Positions 1 to 11,650 of a stretch of 46,122 nucleotides of DNA are shown in pieces. Origin of the DNA: Gymnopilus junonius (taxonomy: Eukaryota; Basidiomycota; Agaricomycetes; Agaricales; Galerinaceae); contig JADNYJ010000266.1 in NCBI GenBank assembly GCA_015501075.1, forward strand, positions 1-46,122. The letters run 5' to 3'. The position numbers were made by a program, and so were the translations under genes. The notes below the pieces were generated by a model. The model did no database searches. It saw nothing but the letters and a program-made list of their open reading frames with translations, and was not told where the DNA came from. Within the stretch, counting starts at the first letter, position 1; each line of letters starts with the position of its first letter.

Positions 1-11
1 CATTTCAGAGA

Positions 12-887
12 TTAATTTAAAGCGGACAGGTTGAAATAGATTGACATACTGCGCGCAATGAACTCCACAGCAATCTCCTTGACACTACCATTCGTTTGTG
101 GAACTGCGGTATCACAATGTTCACTGCAAAAGCACCGCCTCCTTCTTCCGCCATATCTCCAGCTCGACCTCCTCCGGCGGAATCGACCGCCAAGCAGCAT
201 TTGGTCACTGCCGACACTGGCGCGAATTCGGGTGACTGGCGCAGACGTTGGAAGAGGGCCTGATCGATGTAGCGAGACAGGCGACCGGAGTTCGGTTATG
301 GTTTCCTGCGTTAAGGGCGACGCGTATGAGATGAGAGAAGTCAGAAGGTCAGGTCCTGGAAAGTCTTCGTCCTGTGTGTGCTGGTCTGGAGGTCGTTTGA
401 CTATCGCCCAATATAGCGGAGTGTGATCTTCAATCGACCTTTCTTGTAGAATTGAGGAGAAGGATAGGGAATGGAGGAACATGCTTCAGAGCAGCTTTGG
501 AGGATCCCGGTGCTCGCTGGTGAATTGGAGATATACTCCTGCACCAGGTCTCGGACGAGCCCAATGACAGTGTTTCGGACTCGCGTGCTGTGCGAGCTTC
601 GGCTGAGGTAGTGAAGCTAAACCAGTTAGTTGCACGACCTTTGCTTTATTATCTGCTGAAGGGGAGGTAGGCGACTTCAACGAAAAGGAAGTTGAGGATG
701 AGGGGCTGAGGGGTGGTGCGGAGCGCGAGCTCGACGCAATTGGTGTCGAGCGATCAATTAAAGGACCTTTATAGTCCTGGACAGAGACACTTGGACCTGG
801 GACATCGGTGAGCGCGTCGTACGAAGGAGGTGCATCATATGGTGTAGGGTCTTCGGGTAGAGGCTGCTTTACGATCATTGTGTGCAA
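12..887 (-). pseudogene. frameshifted remnant of a conserved Agaricomycete protein (ankyrin-like segment)
   Basis: Read on the minus strand, a Pro/Ser-rich N-terminus starts at 887 and includes YDAPPSYDAL. Fragments of one conserved protein then follow in alternating frames: GLVRDLVQEYI, SILQERSIEDHTPLYWAIVKRP, DQALFQRLRQSPEFAPVS, SDQMLLGG, IPPEEVELE and VEFIAR. I recognise this order of motifs from a family common in mushroom genomes; its function is unknown and the HTPLYWAI part resembles an ankyrin repeat. Keeping to the family sequence requires frame changes near 590, 475, 270, 215, 170 and 90, far more than introns could explain. The remnant is therefore either a pseudogene or a stretch with poor base accuracy. 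The hAT-like element just upstream, at 1095, may have cut off its promoter. Confidence 0.6.
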
Positions 888-1086
888 AAACCTTTAGTGC
901 GCGCAGAAATTCCGAGTAGACGCTGGGACACTGAACGCTGAGAGAAATCGATTCGGAGAAGATGACTGGTTCCAAAGTAATTTGAAGCCTCTGGAGTACT
1001 GCGCACGGGTGGGTGTGTAGTGGGAAGAAGAGCTGCGCAGTCTCTTCAAGCTGATGAAGATCAAGGAGATTCAAGCAGCAGGAACA

Positions 1087-1094
1087 ATTTAACA
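1087..1094. repeat. target site duplication, left copy (ATTTAACA)
   Basis: The eight bases ATTTAACA directly precede the element and recur exactly at 1878-1885. Confidence 0.9.
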
Positions 1095-1877
1095 CAGTGT
1101 TGTAAACTAAGGCCTTATTAACCCCAAAATTTTCATTAAGCCTTAGACCTTAAGTACTGGTCTTATTTAAGCCTTGTATCTAAGGCCTTATTTAAGGCTT
1201 ACATAAAGGTTGGTAAGTGTTTATGTGCATGGTTCATATTATCATTGACAATGCTAAATTCCATTCTAACTTCTCTACCTTACTGCCACAGTCCTGCTGA
1301 AGCATACTTCCTGGCTGTGCATAATGATAACACTGATGGTACAGCAGGGCAGGGCAATCTAGTACCTGTAGACCCTAGTACTCATTGCCTCAGCATGCCA
1401 CCAATGTCTTTTTTGCAGGCTAAAACCCAAATTAGCATAAAAATGTCAATCAGGGACCAGGGTTAACAGCTGTGAGGTGTGAGCACACCTTCAATTACCC
1501 AAGATTCAGATGACAGCTTCAGTTTCTCTGGATTGTCATTGGTGAGGTCAATGGCTAACCCATCAGGTCACTGGGCTTTGACACATCCAATACAGTGAGC
1601 TTGTAGATGGGAGCCATTTTGCTTGGCCCCAGCAATGAAGTATTGCCAGATGGGATGCCTTTTCCCCATAGTAGTGAGAGTTGAATAAAATTTGATTTAT
1701 TGCACCCAAGATCAGCTTTGATCACCAGTGCAGCTCCATCACATAATATATTATTAGTCATATCTTTCTAAGGCTTAACTAAGGGTTAGAATGACCTTGG
1801 CGTGATACTAAGCCTTAGTCTTAACATTGATTTAAGTCTTAAACCTTATTAAGGGCTAACCCTTAGTTACAACACTG
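1095..1877. mobile_element. non-autonomous hAT-like DNA transposon (MITE-like), 783 bp
   Basis: The element begins CAGTGTTGTAAACTAAGG and ends CCTTAGTTACAACACTG, so its ends are inverted repeats of about 17 bp with one base gap. It is flanked by a perfect 8-bp duplication, which is the hallmark of the hAT superfamily. The first and last roughly 100 bases are filled with short variants of TAAGGCTT and AAGGCCTTA in both orientations. Such subterminal repeats are known transposase binding sites in hAT elements. No transposase ORF is present, so movement would need an enzyme supplied from elsewhere. The exact TSD suggests a fairly recent insertion. Confidence 0.88.
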
Positions 1878-1885
1878 ATTTAACA
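1878..1885. repeat. target site duplication, right copy (ATTTAACA)
   Basis: Exact repeat of 1087-1094, directly after the right terminal inverted repeat. Confidence 0.9.
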
Positions 1886-3008
1886 AACGTCGAGATAGGC
1901 GAGTGGCGATGACTGTACTGCCTTACGCTGCCCACCGGCACATGATGACGGAGAAATATCACGCTTCTAAAAGTACACAGACGCTATCGCGCTAACGGCA
2001 GTAACGCTCTTAGAAAGTGTGAACTTAGAAACAGGGAAATTTATGAAGCAAATACTGTTGTGGATGGAGGAAAAGAGGGATCTCGCGATGAAAGGGAAAA
2101 TGCAAGCCGCGTCAATTATCAGGCCGCATTTGCCGAGTCATTGTCACGTAAGCTTTTCATACAGGGTTTTGGTCACTGGTGTCGAATTTAAGGCCACAAA
2201 ATGCCAAATCTCTGCCCTTATGGTGAATTTCTGCAAGAACTCTGAGCGAACCTTTCAAGAATCTTTGCTGGGTCTGGTCTGTCCACTTAAATTTTGCGGT
2301 CATCAGTTTTGCCCAAACTGATGGAAATTTATGTCAGTAAGGAATCAAAATTCACTTTGGCGTGTATATCCTCCTGGATCCTTTTTTTTTTATACAAGGA
2401 GCATAAATCTCATATAAGTAAATCTCAAGAGGGAAGTTGTACTAAGAATCTGTTACGAAATTGCAAGAATTTCTATTTTTAACAAACACGGGACGACAAC
2501 CCTTTTCCACACGCCGAACATGACCAGCGCCCTTCAAGTTTGAAGGTAACGCAACGACAAAGCAGCGACAACTTCAAGTTTTGAATATCAGAGAAAGGAT
2601 TGGAAATGCGTCCCTTGTGTTCATGGTTAGGAGGACACTTGTGACTGGTATACAACAGCACCATTTTCAATTTCTTTTTTTCCGCAATTACAGTCGAGGC
2701 TCCCAACAGTGACAGAGCCAAAAGCTGCATTTTTCCATCTTCTGCTGAATTGGCGGTAGTATTGGCTCGAAGGCTTGCTGGCACTTCATATAAAACTTGC
2801 CATGGATCAAACTGGGATTGCCAAATCTCTGGTTTGCATCATTCGATGAATCAAGCCAGCGCTCATGTCATGTCAAGCTGCTGTCAGGTCACCGTTGCCA
2901 CAGATAATAATATATATTCAAGGCAGCTTATAAAAGTGTGAGTACTTCCGTCAACTTTTTCCTTCGAATATTACTTTAATTTCTCATCATATATCCGATC
3001 CCAAAGCT
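1886..3008. other. no recognised gene
   Basis: This 1.1-kb stretch holds several ORFs of 60-100 codons, for example 2019-2321 on plus and 2479-2784 on minus. None has a recognisable domain or a splice pattern that extends it. A T-rich run near 2380 and the promoter of the F-box gene at 3009 presumably lie here. Confidence 0.5.
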
Positions 3009-5930
3009 ATGCCGCCACGATTCATGAGGGTCCGAAAGATTGCTATTGTCTCCGACAATAGTGACGAAGAAGTCCAAGCAGCTTTGGATCTCAGTGATGA
3101 GGAAGGAGAGTCGCATGATCTCAAAGAGATTAGTGATGAAGAGAGTGAACCAGGTAATCTTTCTGAACAGTGTATGGCCACATACCTATCTCATAGTTTT
3201 AACTAGCTAAAAGGCGGATCACGAGGGAACGCCCCTCCAAGAGAACACAAACTGAAGAGAAAGTCAAATATACCACTACGGTTCAGCCTCGAAGGAAGCG
3301 TCAAAATCTCAGCGCACTCTTAACTTTACCCCTTGACATTCTCTTTGAGGTACGCTGATGGCGTTCAGCATAGCGTCTCACTCATTTTTCATGTCAGATT
3401 TTTGGGCACCTGGGGCCAAAGGATAACCTCAACCTGTTGAAAACGAGCAAATTGTTCCGCGAGACACTTTCTTCTCCACGCGCAACGACGGTGTGGAAAG
3501 AGGCAAGGGAACGCGATGGTGCGCCAGATCCTCCGAGTTTCATGTCGGAAATAGGCTGGGCAGTCCTTCTCTATCGTGCATCTTGTCAGGTGAGGGTCGT
3601 AACCTGATTCAGTCTTTGAAAACCTAATCTTTTCGTTGTTTTCTGGAGCAATGTGGAGCGAAAAATGTTCAAATGGTTGACTTTTCTTTGCTGCGAAGGC
3701 TATGCACTGCATGTAAAAAATCCCAGTGCGTTTTAAATTCCAACGTATAAGTAGAGGTTTACTCAGAAATTTACAGTCTTGTTGTGGAATCTCGGTTGAA
3801 GACGCGCTTTCCCGAAGCAGACAACGTCATTCTCGACCTTCTTTTGTATACCAATGGTAAAATTTTGACATTTTTTTCACACTCACCCTGAAAACTGAAT
3901 TTCTGATTAGCCAGTGGTTGGCATCAAGGTTCTTCAACTGGCAGCCGATATTTTTGGGATAAAGATATCCAGAAAATGATGCATGAGCTGCGGGCCTATG
4001 AGCTTGCAGTATACGAACACGGTGTTCCTGCAAATAGAGAATTGGATACCTTTATAGATGAACGGAAGAGCCGTGTTAAAGAAATTCGCGCTGTGGGCCC
4101 CTTTGAAGTTTACTCGAGCTGTTGAGTAGTGCTGATTTTGTTTTGTGACAGAAAGCTCCTCGATATAGGGACTGGCTTTTCCATCTGAACGCTGAACGCC
4201 AGAAGATGACCCGGGCACTTCAGAAGCAGCGAAAAGAAGCGTAAGCTAGTGGTCACTTTAAATTAGCACTCATGATTTTTAATACGGGAACTTCGCTCAG
4301 AATCATTGAATGCTTTGTCCAACTTGGATACACGAAAGACGACGTGGAACAGGGTACAAGTAACCATTCGGTATTTCAATCCACAACTCAGCTCACTGAC
4401 AATGGTGCGAGCATTTCTCTGACTTTGATAGCAGTATATCCGAATTGTTTCATGCCATGCAGTTTGGAAGCGAATCCGTCCAACTCTTGAACCAAAGGTA
4501 TTGGAATGCAAGAAAAGACGCCTGGATAAAGAATTCATCCAGATTAAGAAATCCCGGAAGCGCATTGCGGAGAGACTATACGACAAGTACAAAGCGAAAC
4601 TAAGTCCTATTCAATGGACCTACCTTCCTGGAAGTGTCAACATCTGCGATTTCGAGTCTTTTGTATGCGTCATCGATCGGCCTGCAGATTCGAAGGTTAC
4701 TGCAGTTGATTTCGATGAAGCAATGAAGGCCCTGCCAAATTTATTAGCGAAGCTGTTAGACGAGCGGAAGGCGAAGCTTCAAGACATGGTGCTACAAGCG
4801 AGGGCTCCCCCTGTTGAAGGTGCTTTTGTAGGACAATCTTCTAGAACAGCAGACGAAAAAGTTCTGGATTTGGCGACATCGATTTTCGAGTGTTCTAACC
4901 AACGATTTGGTGGTCATTCACGCCCCTTTATAATTGCAGGTTTGGAAGAGCTCAGGACGCATCACTGCAGTGACTTGATGGCGCCGGCTGCACCTTACCG
5001 CGACTACATCAACAAGTCCTCATTTACCGACGATCTTTCCTTCAGTCGCAAAGGCTCTGCTATAGCCACCTCGCTCATTCATCTTGTTGGTTTTGACCCC
5101 CAAAGTGCTTTGGTACTCGAGATGGATGGAAAGGACCTCCGCTTTGACTGTGCTGACTGTGACACATGGTACGATTCTGAGCTAAAATCTTGGGTTCGGC
5201 TTGGATATTCCTGGTGCTCTGCAGTCAGTATCGACTCTACCAGTCTACTACATGCTGACATTCTCCACATTTTTTTCCCTTCTAGATTGTGCATGCTTTG
5301 AAAAATCCTCATTCAAAACGCCTGCCTAGCTCTCAATACATTTGGAATGTATTGTCGGAAGCAGATGCTAACGCTGTCAAAGCTCGTGAAAAGGCCGATC
5401 CAAAGTGGGACAGGCCGCATTGGATGTGTAATCATTGTTCGAAACATATAACTGACATGCAAGAGCGTAATGTCGTCCTCCAGCATCTGATGGCTGAGTT
5501 CGTCCAGATGCACATTCAAAAACCTCTGTTTTGTTTGCTAACCTTTTTCGATTTAGGCATCAAGTAGCTAATGCCCAAGAATCAGACAATCTCTTTCTTT
5601 ATGAACTGTTTCGCTCCCCCTTCTCTCAGGAAACAACATACCGAGTCAAGCAGCCTTCTCTTCACGACCAACTCATGACCATGACTGCAAACAGTGCAGG
5701 TGGTAAACTTGATTTTCAGTGCCTTCATTGCGAGCCCAATATGGATTCTCATGGCAGAACCTTACAACCCTATGGTAGCCATGAGATTATTGAACATCTC
5801 AGGACTGAGTTGGTGTTTGATGTGTTTACTTTAACATTATATGGCACTCATATTCATCTCTAGACACGGGGAGGATGAACCTCTGTTTGGGATCGACCTA
5901 CGTGCAGCATTACGTCCGAGGCGCTCGTGA
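3009..5930 (+). CDS. F-box-like protein, lineage-specific Agaricomycete family, full-length copy 1
   Basis: I fold this into twelve exons: 3009-3153, 3207-3349, 3398-3589, 3649-3725, 3777-3856, 3911-4092, 4152-4240, 4301-4353, 4463-5223, 5286-5497, 5557-5808 and 5864-5930. All phases agree, giving 750 codons plus a stop. An acidic/basic N-terminus leads to an F-box-like core (LPLDILFEIFGHL, then LLKTSKLFRETL around residues 90-120). A Cys-x2-Cys pair (CQQC) and a second one (CTAC) follow. The C-terminal part carries MCNHC and CLHC, which could bind zinc. In this family the F-box is expected to recruit Skp1/Cul1 ubiquitin ligase, with the rest binding a target; the target is unknown. The gene faces its paralogue at 8364-11205. 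Compared with that copy, about 30 residues are missing at the 4353/4463 junction. Confidence 0.82.
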
Positions 5931-6517
5931 TCAGAAAAATATACCATAGATTCGTACACTTTTAAAAAAAATTGTGCTATCGCATATACCGTCGCACTCA
6001 TTGGGGACTCGGCGACGCGTCGACGACGCGCCTTCGTCACGTGTACAATAAATTGAACTCCGCCTCCCCAGTCACTGACAGTGAACTCGAAAGTTTGAAC
6101 AAGTATTGTATTCATTACCAACTGCACTTTCCAATTGCTGTTTCCCCTCTATTCTTTGTTTTAATTTGAAGCATGTGGACTACATACGTAACTCGATAGT
6201 GTTTACGCTTAAAGACCACCGACTTGGAGAACCTCGCGAACCCAGGCAGTTTTTGGCAGCAGATGTGAATATTGGGTCACTTGTCGCCTTCGTATTGGTC
6301 GCTGAAGGAAGGTGGAATCCTTCAAAAAGGCAGGTTATTTCTTCCGGCGAAAGTTGATAGACTTGCTGTCACCATCTGCAGATAGGGGGATTATTATCAA
6401 ATGGGTAGTGACGCCATGCGGAGTACATGGTCATGCATACCGAAACTGGTTTTAGAAAACCTCTGAAGCGCAATGCGGGCCGCTCTCTTCTCCTCTTCTC
6501 AAACTTAAACCACGACC
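5931..6517. other. intergenic, no recognised gene
   Basis: This stretch holds the 3' flank of the F-box gene and the promoter of the aldo/keto reductase. ORFs at 5972-6169 and 6106-6357 show no family resemblance. Confidence 0.5.
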
Positions 6518-7605
6518 ATGACTATCCAATCAATCCCGTCTTTCAAGCTTCTTGACGGCACCACCATTCCATGGATCGCCTGGGGAAATGGTACAGGGCT
6601 AGACAACAAGGATGTCGCTGATTATGGCCAGCTGGCCTTGGAGAGCGGTATTCGTCATATCGACACTGCTCAGCTTTACAAGACAGAAAAGCAAACCGGG
6701 GAGGCGATCTCCAGGTCGTCTATAAATCGCGAAGATGTTTACGTGACATCAAAACGTATGCCTTTTTTCACTATCAATTCTTTCATTCCTTCAGCTAACG
6801 CTATTGAAGTTTCCGCCAGAGGCGACGATGAGGTACCTGTTCCTATCAATGAGGTACCTCAAGCAGTCCAGGAGTCTATTGACAGGCTCGGCTTTGTTCC
6901 AGACCTCTTCCTCATTCACAATCCCTTCGTTGCTAAACCTGGGGAACTGAAGGCTATGTGGAAAGCTCTGGAAGACCTCAAGGATAAGGGAAAGCTCAAA
7001 AGCATCGGTGTCAGCAACTTTAGACCACAAGATTTCGAGGAAATTCTGGACGGCGCTAAATATAAGCCAGTTATCAACCAAGTGCGTACACTTCACATTT
7101 TGCAGTCTTTCAAATTTTACTGACCTATGGTTAGCTCGAGTACCACCCTTACCTACTCACGCATCTCCAGCCAGTCCTCGATCTGCAAGCTAGACATGGT
7201 ATTCTGACTGCTTCCTATGGAACGCTGTCACCTCTCTTGCGTCATCCCACTGGCGGTCCGCTGAAGCCCGTCCTGGAACGAATTGCCAAACGTATTTCTG
7301 AAGAAAGAACGGTGGAGAAAATTGACGCGAAAGTTGTCTTGCTTCTCTGGACCCGCGCGCAGGGCGTCGTTGTTGTCACAGCCAGCGGTAATCGCGAACG
7401 CATTATACGTCTGAGCGAAATCGCAACATATCCAGACTTGTTGACTCAGGAAGAAATTGACGAAATCACACGTATTGGAAAGACAATTCATTTCAGGCAT
7501 TATGTGGGTCTTTTATCGCAATGTTCAGTTTCGCATACTAATTTTTGTCTCCAGAGGGAACATATGGAGAAGGAGTTCCCGTTACCTGATCTTCCAAGTC
7601 AATAG
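6518..7605 (+). CDS. aldo/keto reductase
   Basis: Four exons (6518-6755, 6795-7081, 7135-7503, 7555-7605) join in phase to 314 codons plus a stop, the usual size for an AKR barrel. The catalytic tetrad is visible: Asp49 and Tyr54 in HIDTAQLYKTEKQTG, Lys79 at the end of VYVTSK and His121 in LFLIHNP. The family motifs IGVSNF and the NQ-LEYHPY strand, split by an intron, follow. The C-terminal cofactor loop reads VVVVTASGNRERI instead of the commoner IPKS form. AKRs of this type reduce carbonyls to alcohols with NADPH in the cytosol; the substrate cannot be told. The first intron is only 39 bp, which is short. The gene lies between two convergent F-box paralogues. Confidence 0.93.
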
Positions 7606-8363
7606 ATTTACAAATCTTCGGGCATTGTAAAGTGATATACACATATGTGGACGGTTGTTATTATCATCGATGAAGTCCTTTCAATGGAAGTTATTCCATT
7701 TTGCAAGAGATTTTGAAGGCTTGTGTCGAAACAGTCTGGGCCTGGCTTCTAATTTAGCAGCGAAGGTGAAGTACCTCACCTCCCTCTGCACTTCAGACTT
7801 TTTGCCTTTACTTGCTACTCACTTAACCAGACATTGTCAATGATGTGATCTGGTTTTGGCCGCTATTGAGGATGCAGTGCCAGTAATTTTCGCGAGAATG
7901 CGGTCGTTCCTGCTAATATTCTATGCGCAAGGATCCGCTGTGGAAGAGACGGGTTTCTAAAAGGCTTGTAGAAATCATCGAGTTGTTTTCGAGGTTATCC
8001 GACGATTGGGATTCCTAGGCGGCTCGAGCTCTGCACTAAGATACAAGATTGTCTTCGGCTACTCATGATTATTGGTAGATAGAGTCAGGTACAGGGTGGC
8101 AAACTCATACCAGAACGGTGCGAACGGACAGAATCATGGATGGTGGAGTGAGATGGTATGTAAGTGGCGTTGGAAGAAGTCGAAGTATGTACATGGTTCT
8201 AGATGAAAGTAATGGAAATATAGGATAACTATGTAATGTATGGAAAATTAGCGAAAGCACCTTATTGAGCGCAACGTTGACGACCATAGTATGCAGCATG
8301 CGTGGAAGGAAAGGTTACCTCAACATCAAGAACGGCACAACTGACGAGGCAGATCAAAGTAAT
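7606..8363. other. intergenic, no recognised gene
   Basis: Only ORFs of about 62-64 codons occur here (7655-7843 on plus, 8105-8299 on minus), without motifs. The stretch separates the 3' ends of the reductase and the minus-strand F-box gene. Confidence 0.5.
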
Positions 8364-11205
8364 TCATGGCTTGACTGACACCACGGCATAGTCCTTGCCC
8401 ATTTGAGGATCAGGGTGTCTAGGTCTAGGTTGCAGGAGCGTGAGCAAGCCGACAACGATAGAGATTTGTAATATTAACACTCACTTGGCTTTGATGTGTT
8501 GAACAACACCCAGAACATTAAATAATCTATGTTTACCACTAGACAAGGCACAATGGAGGCATTGGACCATCACGCGGCCGCTCTGCGTCATGTCACGCAA
8601 CTGGGCCGAAGCCGGCGCAGGAACTGGATACGCAATCTTTCCTTGAAAAGGTGATGGGTACCTTTCAGAAAAGAAGAGATCATCTGGTTCCGTTGGGTTT
8701 GTAATTGCATGCCTAGATTGAAGATGGTCAGATATACAGGAATATACAACCATTTTCACGTACTCGGACTGAAGATGATCCAGGATATCTACGCGTCTCT
8801 GTAGATTCATCGCGAATGTCGTGCAATGGTTACAGATCCATTGGTGTCGATCCCATTTTCGGTCAGATCGTTCAGATGCCTTAACAGCATTTGCGTCTTC
8901 TGCAGATAGGACTTTCCAGACATAATGAAAACCGGCACCTGGGTGAGAGCCATTCAACACATGAGTTATCTGTGGATTTGGAAAAACACCCATTAGAAAG
9001 GATATGTTTAAAAATCCAAGCAAACAACTTACAGCAGTGCGCCATGAAAATCCAAGTCGCAGCCATGATCCAGAATGATTATGAGGGGGGCAGCCATTGC
9101 ATGAGAATCGAAGGTCTTTCTTGTCCATATCGGATGCCAGAGCAGATTTGGGATCCAGGCCAGTGAGACCGACAAGCGTGGCAGCTATTGTAGAGCCTTC
9201 TTTACTGAAGACGACATCAGCCGTGGACGGTGTTTCATTGTAATAATAAAAGGAAGGTAAACCAAGTTGCGGGCTACCACAATGATGCGAGAGAAGATCC
9301 TCCAACCCAACAACAAGACATGATTGGCTATGATGTTGAAGTTCAGGGCACTGAAAAACGGAAATGGCCAAATCCAGGGCATCCACTTCTCCCACTTCTC
9401 CCACTTCACCTGGCTCAGGTTCTACAAGGGAAGTATGAGAAGATAAAAGTGCTCGGGCTCGAACCTTCCGCTCCTCAGAAGCAGACGAAAGTAGTTCAGG
9501 CAGCCCCTGCATTGCCTCAGAGAAATCGTCAGCAGTAATAGTTGAATCCGCTGGAGCATCAATGAATGGAACAAAAGGAGCGAATTTGCAGACATCAAAG
9601 ACCTTAGGAAGATACTTCCACTGCGAAGGATGAAGGGAGGCCTTGTACTTCTGATATAGACCATTGACAATGCTCCTGCGGTCTTTTTGAACTTTTGAAT
9701 ATTCAGCTGCCAGTCGTCTAGTTTTGCTATCCGCAATCATTGGTTCTATAATAGGACGAATTCTTTGCCAGACTGGATTCCCATTAATTAAATTATCAAG
9801 CTTCATGTGTAAAGGCTTACTTCGATCAGAGAGCAGGGTCTTTGCTTGAAACTCTTTCATATGGGTATGGGGAACTACATCTTCTTTGGTATAGCCTAGC
9901 TGAACGAATCGTTCAATGATCCTATATTAAAGTGATAAGACCGCGTGACAATGAGATGAGGAATCGAGTTACGCATCACGACGCAGGTGCTGATTGTCTG
10001 TAGAGCTTCGATAACGTTCAAGGGTAAAGGATACCAACCACTGTTCATATCGCGAAGCATTCTGGACGAAGAGGTCACTAAATAACCATATATATCAAAG
10101 CAATGAACGTACAGATTTCATATCCATGGCCCGCTCCATATGCTCAACCTTGAATGTTGTCAATTCCCTCTTCGCATTTGGACGTCCTTGGCGAATATTG
10201 TCGTCAAGGGCTGCCAGTTTTGCGATCATGTTGCTGATGTCATTCCGCCAGAAAAATCGGCTGCTGCTTGAATACCCATGAGACCATCCTCCAGCTGGAA
10301 AAAAGTAAGCTCGACGAAATGTTAAAAAAAAGTAAAGCCCCACTATGAGTAAAAGGGATCAAGTCGAGAATGTATCGGTCCACATTCGGGAACATTGTCT
10401 TGAATCGCGACTCAACAACGAGGCTAGATACAAGCAACCAAGTCAGTGATTTTCAGTCACAGACTAAGTAAGGAAGAACCACAGACTTGTCTTTCTTGCA
10501 ACCAACACAGATTCTTAGCCGTAGGTAGAAATCAACTTTCTGGATATTTTTGCCCCACATTTCTGAAAACAAATATCTCATCAGTGAGCAAAGTGCAAGG
10601 TAACTAAACAATACCTGACAAGTAGTACCGAAGAGTAAAGCAGCCCAGGCGACTTCCGTCATGTCATCAGGAGGGTCGGGAGCTTCAAAACGCTGCCTTG
10701 CCGCCATCCACACAGTAGTTGCACTGGGCGACAGTAAGGTCTGCCTAAATAGCTTGTTCGTCTTTGCGAGATTAAATATATCCTTCGGACTCAAGTTCCC
10801 AAAGACCTGCGTCACGACGTGGCATGTTTAGCAGGTTTGAATAGCAACACGATATAAATGGCCACCTCGAAGAGTACGTCCAACGGCATTGTAGGTAGGA
10901 GGCTAAGACTCTTCTTTCCTCTTGCGGACTGTTTTATTACGGTTTTTCGTTTGGCTGTAGAGGATGTCTTTGCGCGTTTGAGAGGCGGACCCTTTGCCGT
11001 GCGTTTTTCCCTAGTTATGATGAGCAGAGCAGGTAAGAATGGAAACATAGAGAGATGAATGAAGCACACTGGAATCATATTCGCTCTCTGTCCCAGAACC
11101 TTCCTCCGCAGAGACTTCCTCTTCAGTCTCCTCCAGCTCGTCGTCATCTACTGCTATTTCCTCGAGCTTCGACTCGGCTGCTCGTTTTGCTGCCCGTGGC
11201 GGCAT
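8364..11205 (-). CDS. F-box-like protein, full-length copy 2
   Basis: Paralogue of the gene at 3009-5930, in opposite orientation. Exons from 5' to 3' are about 11068-11205, 10866-10991, 10629-10806 (or 10615-10806), 10487-10562, 10344-10423, 10113-10294, 9973-10061, 9033-9921, 8764-8969, 8485-8712 and 8364-8418. With the shorter third exon all phases agree and give 748 codons. The F-box-like core (MPLDVLFEVFGNL, then LAKTNKLFRQTL), the large exon with SQWKYLP, and the ICNHC and CLHC pairs all match copy 1. The 182-, 80- and 89-bp exons have the same length in both genes. The fourth exon is one base shorter than in copy 1, and the first junction is uncertain because two donor/acceptor pairs would work. 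The role is presumably substrate choice in an SCF ubiquitin ligase. Confidence 0.8.
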
Positions 11206-11650
11206 TACGATTCAGGAAGACGCGTAAGGCAGTGGAAGGATTCAAGAATTCAAACTTCTGCCACCCGAAAGTCTCTCGTTTCACGCACACACGTGATGAT
11301 TCAGACGCGCTATCCCATTTTTGGCAGTACTTAGTTTATGGCGACGGTTTAGGAGGTCTACTCTTATGTCATTTAACTGTACCATAAACATTCAAATCGC
11401 CCTTAAATTTGCAAAAATGATATTTCCTAGCAAAAGGCGACTATGCTGTATATGTACCCAGTAGTCACACTTCTGCTGAGAGAAGGTATGTCGGAAACGT
11501 AATGAAAAGGTAAGATAATGATCTAGTCATTGTCTACTATCTGGTCCTTTGTTTTCCAGGTGAAGCTGCTTCAAATGTCTTTCACGTCAGCAATAATGCG
11601 CGATTGCCAGACGTGATAACGATATTTATTCTGCAGCACACTAAAATTAA
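11206..11650. other. intergenic between F-box copies 2 and 3
   Basis: About 445 bp with no recognised gene. It holds the promoter of copy 2 and the 3' flank of copy 3. No trace of the C-terminal exons missing from copy 3 was seen here. Confidence 0.5.

Noticed and set aside
7606..8363. Possible tRNA between the reductase and F-box copy 2
   Set aside because: No T-loop (GTTCRANNC) or paired acceptor arms were found.
9185..9409. Minus ORF with repeated WEKWEK
   Set aside because: It is a frame shadow of the GEVGEVGEV stretch in F-box copy 2.
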